64,000 bases of DNA, taken from the NCBI RefSeq assembly GCF_042453785.1, contig NC_091670.1, forward strand, positions 35,599,501 to 35,663,500, written 5' to 3'. The notes under the pieces were generated by a model. The model saw only the letters and a list, made by a program, of their open reading frames with translations, searched no databases and was not told the DNA's origin. Shown piece after piece: positions 32,446 through 45,354 of the stretch. This DNA comes from Malus domestica (taxonomy: Eukaryota; Streptophyta; Magnoliopsida; Rosales; Rosaceae). Positions within the stretch are counted from its first letter, which is position 1. Each line of letters starts with the position of its first letter. The translations under genes were made by a program, and so were the position numbers.

Positions 32446-35400
32446 TCAAGCTGGATCCAGAAGGTTGATGGATCCAAGCTTAGAGAGGAGCCTTTGAAAC
32501 TGATGAGAAACCATAGGTTTGGTGAATATATCAGCCAGTTGATCGGAGCTTTTTACATAATGCGTCTGAATCACCTGCGACTGTACTTGTTCACGGAGAT
32601 AGTGGCAGTCGACTTCAATATGCTTCGTCCTCTCGTGAAAGACGGGGTTTGATGCTATGTGCATGGCAGCCTGGTTGTCACACAATAAGGTCATTGGTTG
32701 AGCCGTGAACACACCTAAGTCAGATAAAAGTTCTTTTAGCCATATCAGCTCACACGTGGTTGAGGCCATTGCACGATATTCAGCTTCGGCACTTGATCTT
32801 GCAATGACAGTTTGTTTTTTGCTCTTCCACGTGACCAAGTTTCCACCAACAAAGGTATAGTAACCAGTGGTGGACTTGCGATCGATGGCGTTTCCTGCCC
32901 AATCTGCATCGTAGTACCCCATTATTTGAGTGTTGTCATTCTTCGCCATGAGGATGCCACGACCAACGGACCCTTTTAAGTAACGTAAGATTCTTTTGAC
33001 AAGGTTTAGATGCTCGATGGTAGGGGAGTGCATGAACTGACTGGCGATACTCACTGAATATGAGATGTCCGGTCTGGTGATTGTTAGGTAGATCAGCTTG
33101 CCGACAAGCCTCTAATAGAAGCTGATATCCGAGAGTGGCGTGCCTCCCAAGTCAAGTTTGAGCTTGTTATCGAGAAGGGTAAGTGCAAGCTTAGCCTCAC
33201 TCATATTAGCTTCCTTGAGTAGGTCCATGACGTATTTTCGTTGATTAAGAAATAGTCCCTTGTGTGAAGATGCCATTTCGATTCCAAGAAAATACTTCAA
33301 CACCCCGAGATCTTTAACAGCAAATCTTTGTTGAAGTGACTGTTTGAGTGTGGAGATTTCTGCAGCATTATCACCTGTGATTATTAAGTCATCCACGTAT
33401 ATCAACACAATTAATTTGCTCACAGCTCCCGTGCGAACAAATAATGATGAATCTACATTACTCCTTTTGAAACCAACACTATGAAGAATGGAACTTAGTT
33501 TTGCATACCAAGCACGAGGCGATTGCTTCAATCCATAAATCGACTTATGCAACTTACACACCAAATCAGGTTCCTGGCTTTGAGAGTGTCCTGGTGGCAA
33601 TCTCATATAGACCTCTTCTTTAAGATCACCATGTAGAAAGGCGTTCTTCACGTCCATTTGGTACATGGACCAACCCTTATTGACGGCAACAGACAATAGG
33701 ACCCTAACTGAGTTCATTTTTGCAACAGGAGCAAATGTTTCATTGTAATCCACCTCAAATGTTTGAGTGAATCCTCGAGCCACCAGCCTGGCTTTATGCC
33801 TCTCAATTGAACCATCAGAATTAAACTTGATCTTATAGATCCATTTGCAGACCACTGCCCTTTTTCCTTTTGGAAGTTTGGTGATGCTCCAGGTGTTGTG
33901 TTGGTCTAGTGCTTTGAGTTCATCTTGCATTGCTTCTTTCCACACAGCTTGTTTATTAGCCTCATGAAAGTTTTGAGGCTCACTGTGACTTGAAATGGTG
34001 TTAAGAAAGGCAGCATGAGATGGAGTTACCTTTTGATACGACACGCAATTAGAGATTGGATGCCTCGGTTTATATGTGACAAAATCTTGAAACCTTGTGG
34101 GAGGTTGTCTATCACGCTGAGGATTGCGTCGAGGTATTGGGGGAGTTGTCTCATCCTCGTTCAAGTTATCAGCCACAATTTGAAGATTTCCTTGATTGCC
34201 GCTGTCATCATCATGCATAGAACCATCAGGATGAGTGCCTTCATTGTTGACTTTAGTGAGAGGTGTAGGAGATTCTTCGATGTTGTCATGGTTATAAACT
34301 CTACCATTTAAAACATCTGGAGTGCTGATTCTTGGTAAAGGAAGCAGGTCTAAGATATACGCCCCCTGACTTGTGGCTTTATGTGATTTGTTGAAAAAAG
34401 GGTTAGCTTCATGGAATCGAACATCTTGGGATACAATTATTTTTCTCAGTTGAGGATCATAGCACTTTTATCCTTTTTGTGTTGATGAATAACCAAGAAA
34501 AACACATTTGAGAGCTCTAAGGTCCAATTTAGATACTCGATGGTATGGCTGAACATGAACAAAACAGACACAACCAAAGACTCTAAGATGTGAAAGGTCG
34601 ATTTTTCTTCCTTTCATAACTTCAAGGGGAGATTTAAACTCCAAGACTTGGCTAGGAAGTCTATTGATGATGTACACAGCCGCCATGACTCATTGGGACC
34701 AAAATCTCTTTGGTACATTCATTTGTAACATTAATGCTCTCGTTTTTTCCAGTATTTCACGATTTTTTCTTTCGGCTACACCATTTTGTTGAGGTGTGCC
34801 AACACAACTTGTTTGATGCATGATACCATGCTTGCTCAAATATTGTGACATGATATGGGACATATATTCGGTGCCATTGTCAGATCTTAAGGTTTGAATT
34901 TGAGAGGAAAAATGGTTCTTAACAAGGTTGTGAAAATCCTTAAAAACTTCTATCACTTCACTCTTAGACTTTAAAAGGTACAACCATGTGGCTCTAGAGA
35001 AATCATCAACAAAGATTACATAATACTTATAACCATCAAAAGATTCAAACGTTGGTCCCCATACATCTGAGTGAACTAGTTCGAAAACTTTACTAGTCCT
35101 AGATAAGGATGAGTTAAAAGGCAATCTAGTGGCCTTAGACAGATGACATGTTTCACACTGAATTAAATCATTCCCTAAGTTTGGAAACAAAGATGACAGA
35201 ACAGGTTGGGAAGGATGAGCTAAACGTTGATGCCACAATTGACTATCCTGGGATGGATTGGACTTGGCTTGAAATCCTCTAGGACTGCTCTTTGATATGT
35301 AATAGAGACCATCTAGGTAAAACCCTTCACCAATCGTCTTCTTGGTGAGACAATCCTGAAAAATGACATTGTGAGGAGAGAAGATGGCTAAACAATTTAA

Positions 35401-36795
35401 GGTTTTGGTGATTTTTCCCACAGATAGAAGTTGAAATGGAAAAGAAGGAACATATAAGGCTACTGACTCAATTTTGTCCGACATTAAGTTGATATTTCCC
35501 TTGCCCAAAACCTTAGAACTCTCACCATTGGCAGTTGAAACTTGAGAAGGTTGTGAAAATTTTTCAAACTTGTGAAACTTAGAAACATGATTGGTCATAT
35601 GATCTGTGGCACCCGAATCAACAATCCAAAAATCATGCATCATATTTATATTAAGAGCAGTTTTGAAAACAATCATGATACCTAGCATGTCATCTCGGGG
35701 CAAGTGTTGTGTGTCTGTTAAGAAACCAGTGAACTTGCCTAGCAAAGCTGTTGAGTTTCCATCTTCAAAACCAATCGTTTGATCACTCTTAATCCCTTCT
35801 TTTTTGCTTTGAAGATATGCTGCAAAATCATTTATAAGTGCAGTCGGATTTGCTGTGAAGCTCTTGAGTGCATCAGACCCATGTGAGGTTGAGGCAGATG
35901 CATTGTAGGCTCTGTGTGGTGCACGATTTTGTCTTTGTGAGCCATTGTTATCCTTCATGAACTCCGGTAATTCTGGATGTAAGATCCAGCATGTCTCCTT
36001 AACGTGACCAGTATAGTTGCAGTGTTGGCACCTCAAGTGTGGATTCTTTACTTTGTATTTTCTTTCGTTGGTTAGGTAAGCCCTTGCTTCAGTTACACTG
36101 GTCTTTGTGCCAATGTTCATGACTTTCCTTCGTACTTCTTCACGTTGGATTGCTGTACATACACTGGTGAAGGAAGGTAGTTCGGGGTTCATGAGTATGT
36201 GGCTTCACAGGTCTTCGTATCCTGAATCGAGGCTTGACAAGAGTTGGAATATCTTATCTTCTTCTGCCCTTTTCAGTAGTACGGATGCTTCAGTTGTATA
36301 AGGCCGATACATTTCCAACTCATTCCACATGCTCTTCATGCTGCCTAGAAGTTGAACAAAGGGTTTTCCATATTGTTGTAGGTTGGAAATGTCCTTCTTC
36401 AATTGAAACACACGTGCAACATTGTTCTGATTGCTATACATCTCCTTGACTGTTTCCCATGGCTTGAATGATGATTCAGAATAACTGAATATTTCAGCTA
36501 GTTTACGTTCCATGGAATTTAGGAGCCATGACATAACTAGCTGATCTTTGCAAAGCCAGGATTCATATGTTGGTGAGGGCGTATTAGGAACTTCGATGCT
36601 TCCATATTTGAACCCTAGCTTGGACCTTCCACCTAAGGCAAGACTCACTGCTCTCGACCAAGGCAAGTAATTAAACTCATTTAACACGACCGAGCTTAAT
36701 CTTTGATTTGGGTTGACATCCACCTCAGACAAGGTTGAGGAGGAAAATATCTGGGAATTTTCAGCTTCAGACGAAGAAGAATTTTCTTCCGCCAT
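32446..36795 (-). pseudogene. copia gag-pol polyprotein with four nonsense codons
   Basis: One frame from ATG 36795 to the natural stop at 32446, 1450 codons, interrupted by four premature stops: TGA at 36207-36205, TGA at 34692-34690, TAA at 34470-34468 and TAG at 33114-33112. No frameshift. Domains in order: gag with the zinc knuckle CQHCNYTGHVKETC; protease WIVDSGATDHM; integrase zinc region (LWHQRLAHPS, CETCHLSKA) and the DDE core (VHSDVWGP, FVDDFSRATW, LRSDNGTEY); reverse transcriptase (YQMDVKNAFLHGDL, LIYVDDLIITG); RNase H (YYDADWAGN, SSAEAEYRAMA). The element copies itself through an RNA intermediate when intact; this copy cannot make a full polyprotein. Confidence 0.93.
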
Positions 36796-36832
36796 ATCAG
36801 AGATGGTAGGAATGCAGCAGCAAGTTATTTTT

Positions 36833-36847
36833 CCTGCTCTGATACCA
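36833..36847 (-). promoter_or_regulatory. Primer-binding site of the copia element
   Basis: TGGTATCAGAGCAGG on the minus strand directly after the LTR. This is the usual plant copia site complementary to the 3' end of initiator-methionine tRNA. Confidence 0.9.
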
Positions 36848-37189
36848 TATTGAATTTTGATGTATATTTTATGATTGAAATAGCTACAAGATTAAACATA
36901 TATAGGATAAGAAACGGGAAGGAGAGTGGAGATCAAAAGGTAGAGGATAATGGCAGCTAAGGAAGCATCATTGTGACCTCCACTATCTCTAACTTAAACC
37001 ACTAATTAGCTTTACAATGATGAGGGAATAACAACCAGCTAACACTAGCACTGAGTTGAGTTGCTATCCATCAAAAACTTAAACAAAGGGTTGCATTATT
37101 CTTCCAATATTGAACCCTACTTCCACTTGCATTATTCTTCCTACTTCCACTTGCATTATTCTTCCAACATTGAACCCTACCTTCCAATA
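36848..37189 (-). repeat. Central (5') LTR of the copia element
   Basis: 342 bp; serves as the 5' LTR for the gag-pol unit and as the 3' LTR of the deleted upstream unit. Confidence 0.92.
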
Positions 37190-37638
37190 CTCCCCCTCAA
37201 GCTGGATCCAAAAGGTTGATGGATCCAAGCTTGGAGAGGAGCCTTTGAAACTGATGAGAAGCCATAGGTTTGGTGAATATATTAGCCAGTTGATCAGAGC
37301 TTTTTACATAATGCGTCTGAATCACCTGCGACTGTACTTGTTCACGGAGATAGTGGTAGTCGACTTCAATATGCTTCGTCCTCTAGTGAAAGACAGGGTT
37401 TGATGCTATGTGCATGGCAGCCTGGTTGTCACACAATAAGGTCATTGGTTGAGCCGTGAACACACCTAAGCCACATAAAAGTTCTTTTAGTCATATCAGC
37501 TCACACGCGGTTGAGGCCATTGCACGATATTCAGCTTCGACACTTGATCTTGCGATGACAGTTTGTTTTTTGCTCTTCCACGTGACCAAGTTTCCACCAA
37601 CAAAGGTACAGTAACCAGTGGTGGACTTGCAATCGATG
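37190..37638 (-). pseudogene. Remnant of a second copia internal region (RNase H end)
   Basis: Corresponds to 32439-32888 of the full unit: polypurine tract and C-terminal RNase H coding sequence, with extra substitutions. It breaks off at gcaatcgatg and is joined directly to LTR sequence (tgacctccac). Confidence 0.88.
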
Positions 37639-37854
37639 TGACCTCCACTATCTCTAACTTAAACCACTAATTAGCTTTACAATGATGAGGGAATAACAAC
37701 CAGCTAACACTAGCATTGAGCTGAGCTCTTATCCATCAAAAACTTAAACAAAGGGTTGCATTATTCTTCTAACATTGAACCCTACTTCCACTTGCATTAT
37801 TCTTCCTACTTCCACTTGCATTATTCTTCCAACATTGAACCCTACCTTCCAATA
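37639..37854 (-). repeat. Truncated outer LTR of the copia element
   Basis: Matches the first 216 bp (minus-strand 5' part) of the 342-bp LTR. Its missing end was lost with the internal deletion. It ends at the ACCAA target duplication. Confidence 0.9.
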
Positions 37855-37859
37855 ACCAA

Positions 37860-38892
37860 CCTATAAATTATTGCAGGAATGCAAGTTTGAACTGTTTCTG
37901 CCAAGTTTTTCGCTGAATGTGTATACGGTATACATAGAAGGAAAACAAATTCCAAACACGATCACCTTTTTTGTTCCAAACGGATGGAATCAATCAAGCA
38001 CCAACGGTAGATATGTTATTTTTCTCTTTTTCCTTTCCCTTTTCCTTTTGATGTTGTCACATGGAGGAGGCCATCAATTAGACTCGGAAAAGAGTGATCC
38101 AAATGATTGTACGAATCAGGCTCCTTTTAGCACTATAGAGCATATTACCAAGAACCCTCCCAACGACTATTAAATAAATCATACTTCCTAAAGTGCACTA
38201 TGAATGCATTGCATTAGCATCATAGTTTGGCCTACCATATGGGGTATGGATAAATATATGGAATAATAAGTGAAATATCCATAAATCGAACTGGTTACAA
38301 ATTTTTAATAAAAATTTGAACGGGAAAGACACTATCATAAATAGAATAAAACTTGTTACGAATATGTTTCATTGTAGGTTTAGTATCGTTCAATTGTATT
38401 TTTGGTTGGAAGTGTTATCATGTTCTATTTGTGTATATTTTCCAAAATATATTGAGAAGATCGCTTCTTGACGCTTCTGGGAAGAAGGGGTTCTCTTCTA
38501 GTGACCAGATTAGATCCAATATTACTGACTCCCTATGAAATGAGGCGTGGAACTGTGTCACTACGAAGAAGTTTCGGTTGTTACAAAGGAGATGTAAAGC
38601 CAATTCTAAGAATAAGGACTTACGTAGAAGTAATTTATCGTCAAGTGACGTTTCGATTCATGTGTACTTGTTATCATATGCAAGTTTTTCTTTCTATAAT
38701 AATGTATTATTGAATCAGAACGTCACAATAACAATGAACCTATCTTAATCTTATGTATAAGTGGCTCTCTAATTTCATAGGACTGAAATTTGGCCTTTCT
38801 TGGCATTCACATGCGCACTCATCACTGGTACTCAATACATGACCGTCCCACAAGACCTCCCACCCATGAGACTAACACCAAAAGGGCCAAAA

Positions 38893-38938
<46 letters not shown>

Positions 38939-39090
38939 AGACTCAGAGGATATCACGGGTGACCTTAAAAAATTAGAACGTTGGGGCAACTAGACAAATT
39001 AAAAAGAAAAGAAAAGGGCCAAGACAAGTGAGAATGTTCACACCCATCATCAAACCACCATCATTCCTCCTTATTGACAGAAATGAAAAT
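37860..39090. other. Spacer right of the copia element
   Basis: A reading frame at 37875-38010 (ECKFELFLPSF, FFVPNGWNQ) starts after an acceptor-like tattgcag and ends at a GT, so it could be an old exon, but I do not recognise it. A (CT)n tract lies at 38895-38936. Nothing else supported. Confidence 0.35.
38895..38936 (+). repeat. (CT)n microsatellite
   Basis: About 20 uninterrupted CT dinucleotides. Confidence 0.95.
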
Positions 39091-39249
39091 GGTTGGCAAT
39101 GAATTACTGCAATTACTTTCCCGAACAGATAGCCAGAAAATATGGAGCTTTGCTTGACTCACATTTTGGCGGCAGGCGTAAATTACTGGTTCATTGTGTG
39201 CTTGGAAGGAATGGAGTTTCTTGGAGGATCAAAACTCATTGCTCATACT

Positions 39250-39420
39250 TGTTTTTAGACAAGCAAAATTTGTAGCGGATGTTCTAGCCAATTTCGGGAA
39301 TACACAAAATTCTCATTGTATTTGGTTGTTTGTTATTCGTTAACGTGCAAGGAATGCATTGCTTGTGGATTATATTTGTAATGGTTGTCCTAATGGCTTT
39401 GTGCTTTAATTAATTTCTTT
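39250..39420 (+). pseudogene. LINE RNase H-like tail fragment
   Basis: The translation FRQAKFVADVLANFGNT followed by a Trp-containing stretch and a stop resembles the C-terminal RNase H tail of plant L1-type LINEs (REANxVADxLA motif). It is only about 50 codons long and is followed by a T-rich stretch. Old and truncated. Confidence 0.45.
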
Positions 39421-39429
39421 TTTTTCAAA

Positions 39430-40260
39430 AAGGAAACTTATATTGCTATTGAAAAGAGTTAAAGGTTTCACTCTATTAATCAGCAAAAGATGAGTAATCA
39501 AAATCATTATATGTACATGCAACGTTTCTTATTTCAATAATGTGTGACTTTAACTTCACATTCTCACCTTTTATGTGTGATAAATTTCAAACTTAACATG
39601 CTAATAACTTTAATTAAGTAACGTAAAATACATGTAATTATGGGCTATCTTGTTTTAGTGTTACAAATAAAATTGGGATTTTACGCTATACTCATTTGCC
39701 TTCGAGTGAAACTTAAACATTTTTAAGTTAAGAAAATGTTATTAGCACTTTAAAAATCTCATTTTATACTTCTCATAAATGTATTTTTCTTTCTAATTAT
39801 AGAAAGTTTGGAGTGTAAAATGAGATTTTTAGAGTGTCAATAATAATTCCTTTAAGTTATTGTAATAAGTAATAAGAGAAATGTTATGGATACTCTTTAA
39901 AAAAAAAGACTCTTTATGGATTATCTGTCACCTTATTTTTTTTGACATAATATTTTATAATGTTGGTACGTGAATTATGTCAAAAACATAAAATAAAAGA
40001 ATTTCCGAACCATCTCACTTTTTAAAGAGTTCTAATTTTAAAAGTGACTCATTTTCAAGAGGGTGGTTATCGTTTTCAAGTAGCAAACAATGATAAAAAT
40101 GTTGGGAAGTGACTCATGACGGTGCAAGAATGATACAGGAAATAATATCCAATAAAACCATATACAAACAAAATAAAACGTTCATATTTTCTCAAGAGTC
40201 CAAGACTCAAAGACGGTGGCTTTTTCTTTACATAAACTAAACGTTCAACTGCACAGCATC
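39430..40260. other. AT-rich spacer upstream of the subtilase gene
   Basis: No gene. Blocks aaatgagatttttagagtg and its complement near 39760/39820 form a small imperfect inverted repeat. The proximal promoter and long CT-rich leader of the subtilase gene follow from about 40260. Confidence 0.35.
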
Positions 40261-40704
40261 CAAGAAAGTGTGCACATATTCTCGGTGCTCCAGCCTCCAG
40301 CTATTAATACTCTCTCCCTCCTTCTTCCTCCTTCTCCCTCCATCTCTCTCCCCTCGAGTCTTCTGTGTTCTCTCTAGTTTCTTGTACACACACAGAAGCG
40401 AAAGTGCACCAAAAAAAAGAAACTTTTTTCACCGAAAAGCACTCAGTTTTGTCGGCCACATCACTTCTTATCTCGGCCCTTCACTCCAGTTTTCACATTG
40501 TACAAAAAAGGGTCTCTGGGTTTCTGCTTCTTCTTCCCTCCGCAGCTCTGCTTCTTCCCATATTCTGCAAATGCTCCATGAAAGAAGCTTGCTTTTGGAA
40601 ATAGAGGATATGGGTTGTTAAGCACTTGTGCCCAAAAGCTGATTTGGTCATCCAGGGAAGTGCTTTTTCTGGGATTTTGCTCTTGTTGCTGCTTTAGGTC
40701 TAAA

Positions 40705-43700
40705 ATGGGAAGCTTTCATGGGGTGCTTTTAGTGGGATTGTTTTTTTTGGGGATGCTTGTGAGTTCTTTGTGTCAAGACGAAGATTCTGATAACTTCTCG
40801 GCTGTTTACATCGTCACTCTCAGAGAAGCTCCGGCCGTTCACTACGATGCCGAGTTGAGAAGGAGCAGTATAAATGGTGTCAGACATGGCGGTGCTTCTG
40901 AGAGGTTGAACATTCACAAACCAAGGTAACCATTTTTACCCTTCATTTACCAAGATTTTGTCACTCAAAATTTACTTTGCTTTTTTACACCTTGAATTGG
41001 TATTTCAATTGTGATTTCTTACTTCTTAAAGTTGTGAATTTTTGTTTTCTGATGGCTAATTATGCAGTTTAAGAATTAAGATGAATGTTCAAATGTTGAG
41101 AAACCAATTTGCCTGGATGTTTTTGGTTCATGGGGTCTTATGTTGGTCACTTTTCATACGTTGTCTGTACGAATTCTCCTGTAAACGTGTGGAAACTTGT
41201 TCATATCATGTTGTCCCTTTACTCACTTTATCATGACCAACAAGTGCTTAAATCTTTCGGTATGGGCAGTGAGATCTTCACTTTCTTAAAAGTAGTTTAT
41301 TCAGTTCTTAATCATTATCCGAAATGCATATGGTGTTTTTTGTTTTCTCTTTCTTTCCCCCTCCCTTATTTGTTCCTCATTGTTTCATTTTATCTTAAAC
41401 TATTTGACGTTTTCGGTAGCTTGTATTTTTAGGACCTTGAACATGATTGACGATGATGCTTTTAACGTCTTCTTTATAGGTTTAGAAATATTTCGAGAAC
41501 AGATCGTAGGTATAGCTCTTATATCGCTCGGGTTCATGATTCATTATTGAGGAGAGTGTTCAGAGGGGAAAAATATCTGAAGCTGTACAGCTACCACTAC
41601 TTGATAAACGGGTTTGCTGTGTTTGTTACCCAAGATCAGGTATGAATTATTCATTTCTATATAAAATGTGGTAAATATGATGTGATATATGTCATGATAA
41701 TCTTATTTATTAATTTTGTATGTGAGAAATTGGAACATTACATGGCCTTGTGATGTATCATCTTGTGACTCATATTCCTGGCACTATGTACAATTATGTA
41801 ACTGATCATAAGTTCCTAATTTGGTGATATTGCTGGATTTTGGAGGTTGATAAGCTTTCGAGGAGGAGAGAAGTAGCAAATGTGGTTTTGGACTTTTCTG
41901 TTAGAACTGCAACCACGCATACTCCTCGGTTCTTGGGTTTACCACAAGGAGCATGGGTTCAAGGAGGAGGATATGAATCAGCTGGAGAAGGGGTAGTTAT
42001 TGGGTTTATTGATACTGGCATTGATCCAACTCACAGTAGTTTTGATGACCATACATCTGAACGTCCATATCCAGTTCCAGCCCATTTTTCTGGCATCTGT
42101 GAGGTTACTCCGGATTTCCCATCTGGGTCCTGCAATAGGAAGCTTATTGCAGCTCGCCATTTTGCATCATCTGCTATAACCAGAGGCGTTTTCAATTCAT
42201 CTCAGGACTACGCTTCTCCCTTTGACGGAGAAGGTCATGGCACGTGAGTTTTCTAACTTGCCCCGGGAGAAATTGCTCTATTGTGTCTTTTGCATCTGTG
42301 TTATGTCTTTCAAATTCATTTTTATAGCATTAATGCATTCACATAAAGACGCAGGAAAAATGCTGTTGATAACTGGTAACCCAACAAATTGTTGGTGTTA
42401 GGATAAATAAGTTATGCAATTTATTTTGACATGAAAGCAAATAATTAATAAACCAGTAACCCTACAAATTGTTGAAAATTTGACAAGGTCATATTACCCC
42501 TCAATTTACATTCTGATTTAAAAAAAACCTATATAGCTGTTTTAATGATAATTAAGAACAATATAGTATTGTTTAAAATTTTATGGAAAGGTGATATATT
42601 TATGTTTACTTTCATGTGTTTAACATCCATTTCAAAAGACAGTTGATGGATCTCGTTTTAATTTACAGGCACACCGCTTCCATTGCTGCAGGAAACCATG
42701 GAATTCGAGTGGTTGTTGCTGGGCATCATTTCGGAAATGCAAGTGGGATGGCTCCTCGTTCACAGTAATAATTCTAGATCCTAGTGTCACTTTGTCTATT
42801 GATATTGTGCTTGTATTACTGGTACAAAAAGGAGCTCTATTGAACCACATTTTCTTTGACTTGTGACAAACAAAATTAACCTAGATCTGAGAATGATTTA
42901 ATCAGTAATGCACTCAGAATATGTTCTTCACCTGAGACAAACTTAACCGTGATGATACGGCACTTAATACAACAACAACAAATTCATTTTCATAAAGATT
43001 TGACGTAACCTAGGAGTGTCGGCTGTCGACTACCTAACGCCCTCCCCCTCCTCCTTTATCCGGACTTGGGACCGGCAATGTAAGATAAACTTACACAGGC
43101 AGAGTTATGATACGGCACTTAATGATAGGTTAATTTAATAATGACATTAAACAGGTAATTCCTTACTTGCAACGACTTGTTTGTGATTTCCTACAGCTAG
43201 AAGATTCACTAACCCTTATCATTTGTGACGTTTGAACTGAATCAACAATGTCTTCTTTTCCTTCTTTTGGTTGGGAACTGAAGCAACAATCCTGTATTGG
43301 ATAACATTGTGCAGAATAGATAGTCTTTTGATTCCCTGTTCTGAGTTTTGGCTTACCATGTTAGCATGACAAGGTCATTGCAGACTTGTGGTGTGTTAAT
43401 GTTAGGATGATTATATGCCAAGTTCCGTGCTTTTGCACCAAAAATACTTGATACCTAAATTTTTCAACAAGTAAACAACCACAACCATTCCTACCCCAAA
43501 TTAAGAGCAGATCTCTTAGTTTTATTGATTACCAGTTACTCCCATCTTGTTTTTGGTCGGTAACCCTGTGATGGCCGTAGTGTTAAGGGACAGCTTCTGC
43601 TACTCAGCTGGGTGGCTGAGAGGGTAAACGGCCACCCATGCTACCTGAGGGTGGGTTTAATGCCCTGGTTTTTCACAGAGCTTCTTTTTTGTCTGTAGAA

Positions 43701-45295
43701 TATATGTTAAGCACTAGAGTTTTCACTAGGAGTAGATTTCATACAGCTCATTTCAGCCCAAAGCAGGTTCTCAAACAGCCTACATCTTGTTCCTTCTGTT
43801 TTAAGAACCTAAGAAATCTCTATAAAATTAGAACCTAAAAAATCATTTGATGTGCAACAGAAGTCATTTCTTTTCAGTACATAAACAATTGAAAATGCTT
43901 TATGTTCTTATGTGTAACTACTTGTCTATCTATTCCAGCATCGCTGTTTACAAGGCATTGTACAAAAGCTTTGGAGGCTTTGCTGCTGATGTTGTTGCTG
44001 CCATAGACCAGGTACATGCCAATTTTGTCTAGTTCTGCGAAGTGTGAACTATATTATGCTGATGAATCTCTATTGGGGTTTCAAACCTATAAGAAATCAG
44101 TTATCTATGTTTCTTATTCTATATAGCTTATTTGCCATTTTAGCATCTTTAATTTTACGTATTTATGCATTCCCAGGCTGCTCAGGATGGGGTTGACATA
44201 ATAAGCTTATCAATCACTCCCAACCGGCGTCCTCCCGGAATTGCAACATTTTTCAATCCCATAGACATGGCATTACTATCAGCTGTAAAGGCTGGTATAT
44301 TTGTTGTCCAAGCAGCAGGAAATACGGGACCATCACCAAAGAGCATGTCTTCCTTCAGTCCATGGATATTCACCGTTGGCTCTTCCTCTCATGACAGAAA
44401 CTACAGCAATTCTATAATGCTTGGCAACAATGTCACCATTACTGGAGTTGGACTTGCACGTAAGTTTTTCTCCTGAATTCTATTGCTCCTTCGCTTTAAT
44501 TTGTCACATAGGATAATCTTAACAACTATTCCTGTCTTGATTCTTTATGCTTTAGGTTAAATATTAACTTTTGAGCTGGTTCACCATTCTTAGTTAAACT
44601 AATAGCATTTTAGTGTGTAAGCTACCTAATTCACATTTGGATCTTATATGGTATGCAACTTTGAAATCCAGTATGGTAGTCCAATAACTTTAACTAGAGA
44701 GATGTGAAAAGAGATCTACATTCAGTAGTGATACATTTGAATTTTAAAGTTATCTGGATCTTCATATGATGAACTTTAAGATCCGATGTGGTGGTGTCAA
44801 AAGAGATATGTTCACACGATGTCTACATTGCCTAACTTTGAGTTATCTTCTTTTCTGATTTTTAATGTGGGAGCTCCTTTTTCAATTAGTGGTAGATTTG
44901 CGTGCTCATTTCTGATTACTTCTGTTTCTGTTACAGCGGGAACAGATACGATGTACACTCTGATTTCTGCCACACATGCTTTGAACAATGGCACAACTGT
45001 GTCAGATGATATGTATGTTGGTGAATGCCAAGACTCGAGCAACTTTAATCGGGATTTGGTCCGGGGGAACCTCTTGATCTGCAGCTACTCAATCCGATTT
45101 GTGCTAGGGATCTCCACAATCCATAAATCCTTAGAAACAGCCAAAAACCTAAGTGCAATTGGTGTTGTGTTCACCATGGATGCTTTTGTCATTGGTTTTC
45201 AGCTTAACCCTACTCCAATGAAATTACCCGGCATCATAATTCCATCCCCAGAGGATTCCAAGGTGTGCAACTTTGTCAATGCGCGGTCCAGATTC

Positions 45296-45354
<59 letters not shown>

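Larger units (their letters stand above)
32097..37854 (-). mobile_element. Ty1/copia retrotransposon with three LTRs in one target duplication
   Basis: Order on the minus strand: partial LTR (37854-37639), a 3'-end internal fragment with RNase H and polypurine tract (37638-37190), full LTR (37189-36848), primer site, gag-pol, polypurine tract, full LTR (32438-32097). The direct 5-bp repeat ACCAA lies immediately outside, at 32092-32096 and 37855-37859. One insertion therefore became a tandem two-unit array sharing an LTR, and the upstream unit was then mostly deleted. LTRs begin TATTGGAAGG and end AATTCAATA rather than TG..CA. Confidence 0.93.

Noticed and set aside
40268..40621. 117-codon ORF upstream of the subtilase start
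   Set aside because: Low-complexity Ser/Leu-rich frame in the CT-rich leader; at most an upstream ORF, with no sign of a separate gene.
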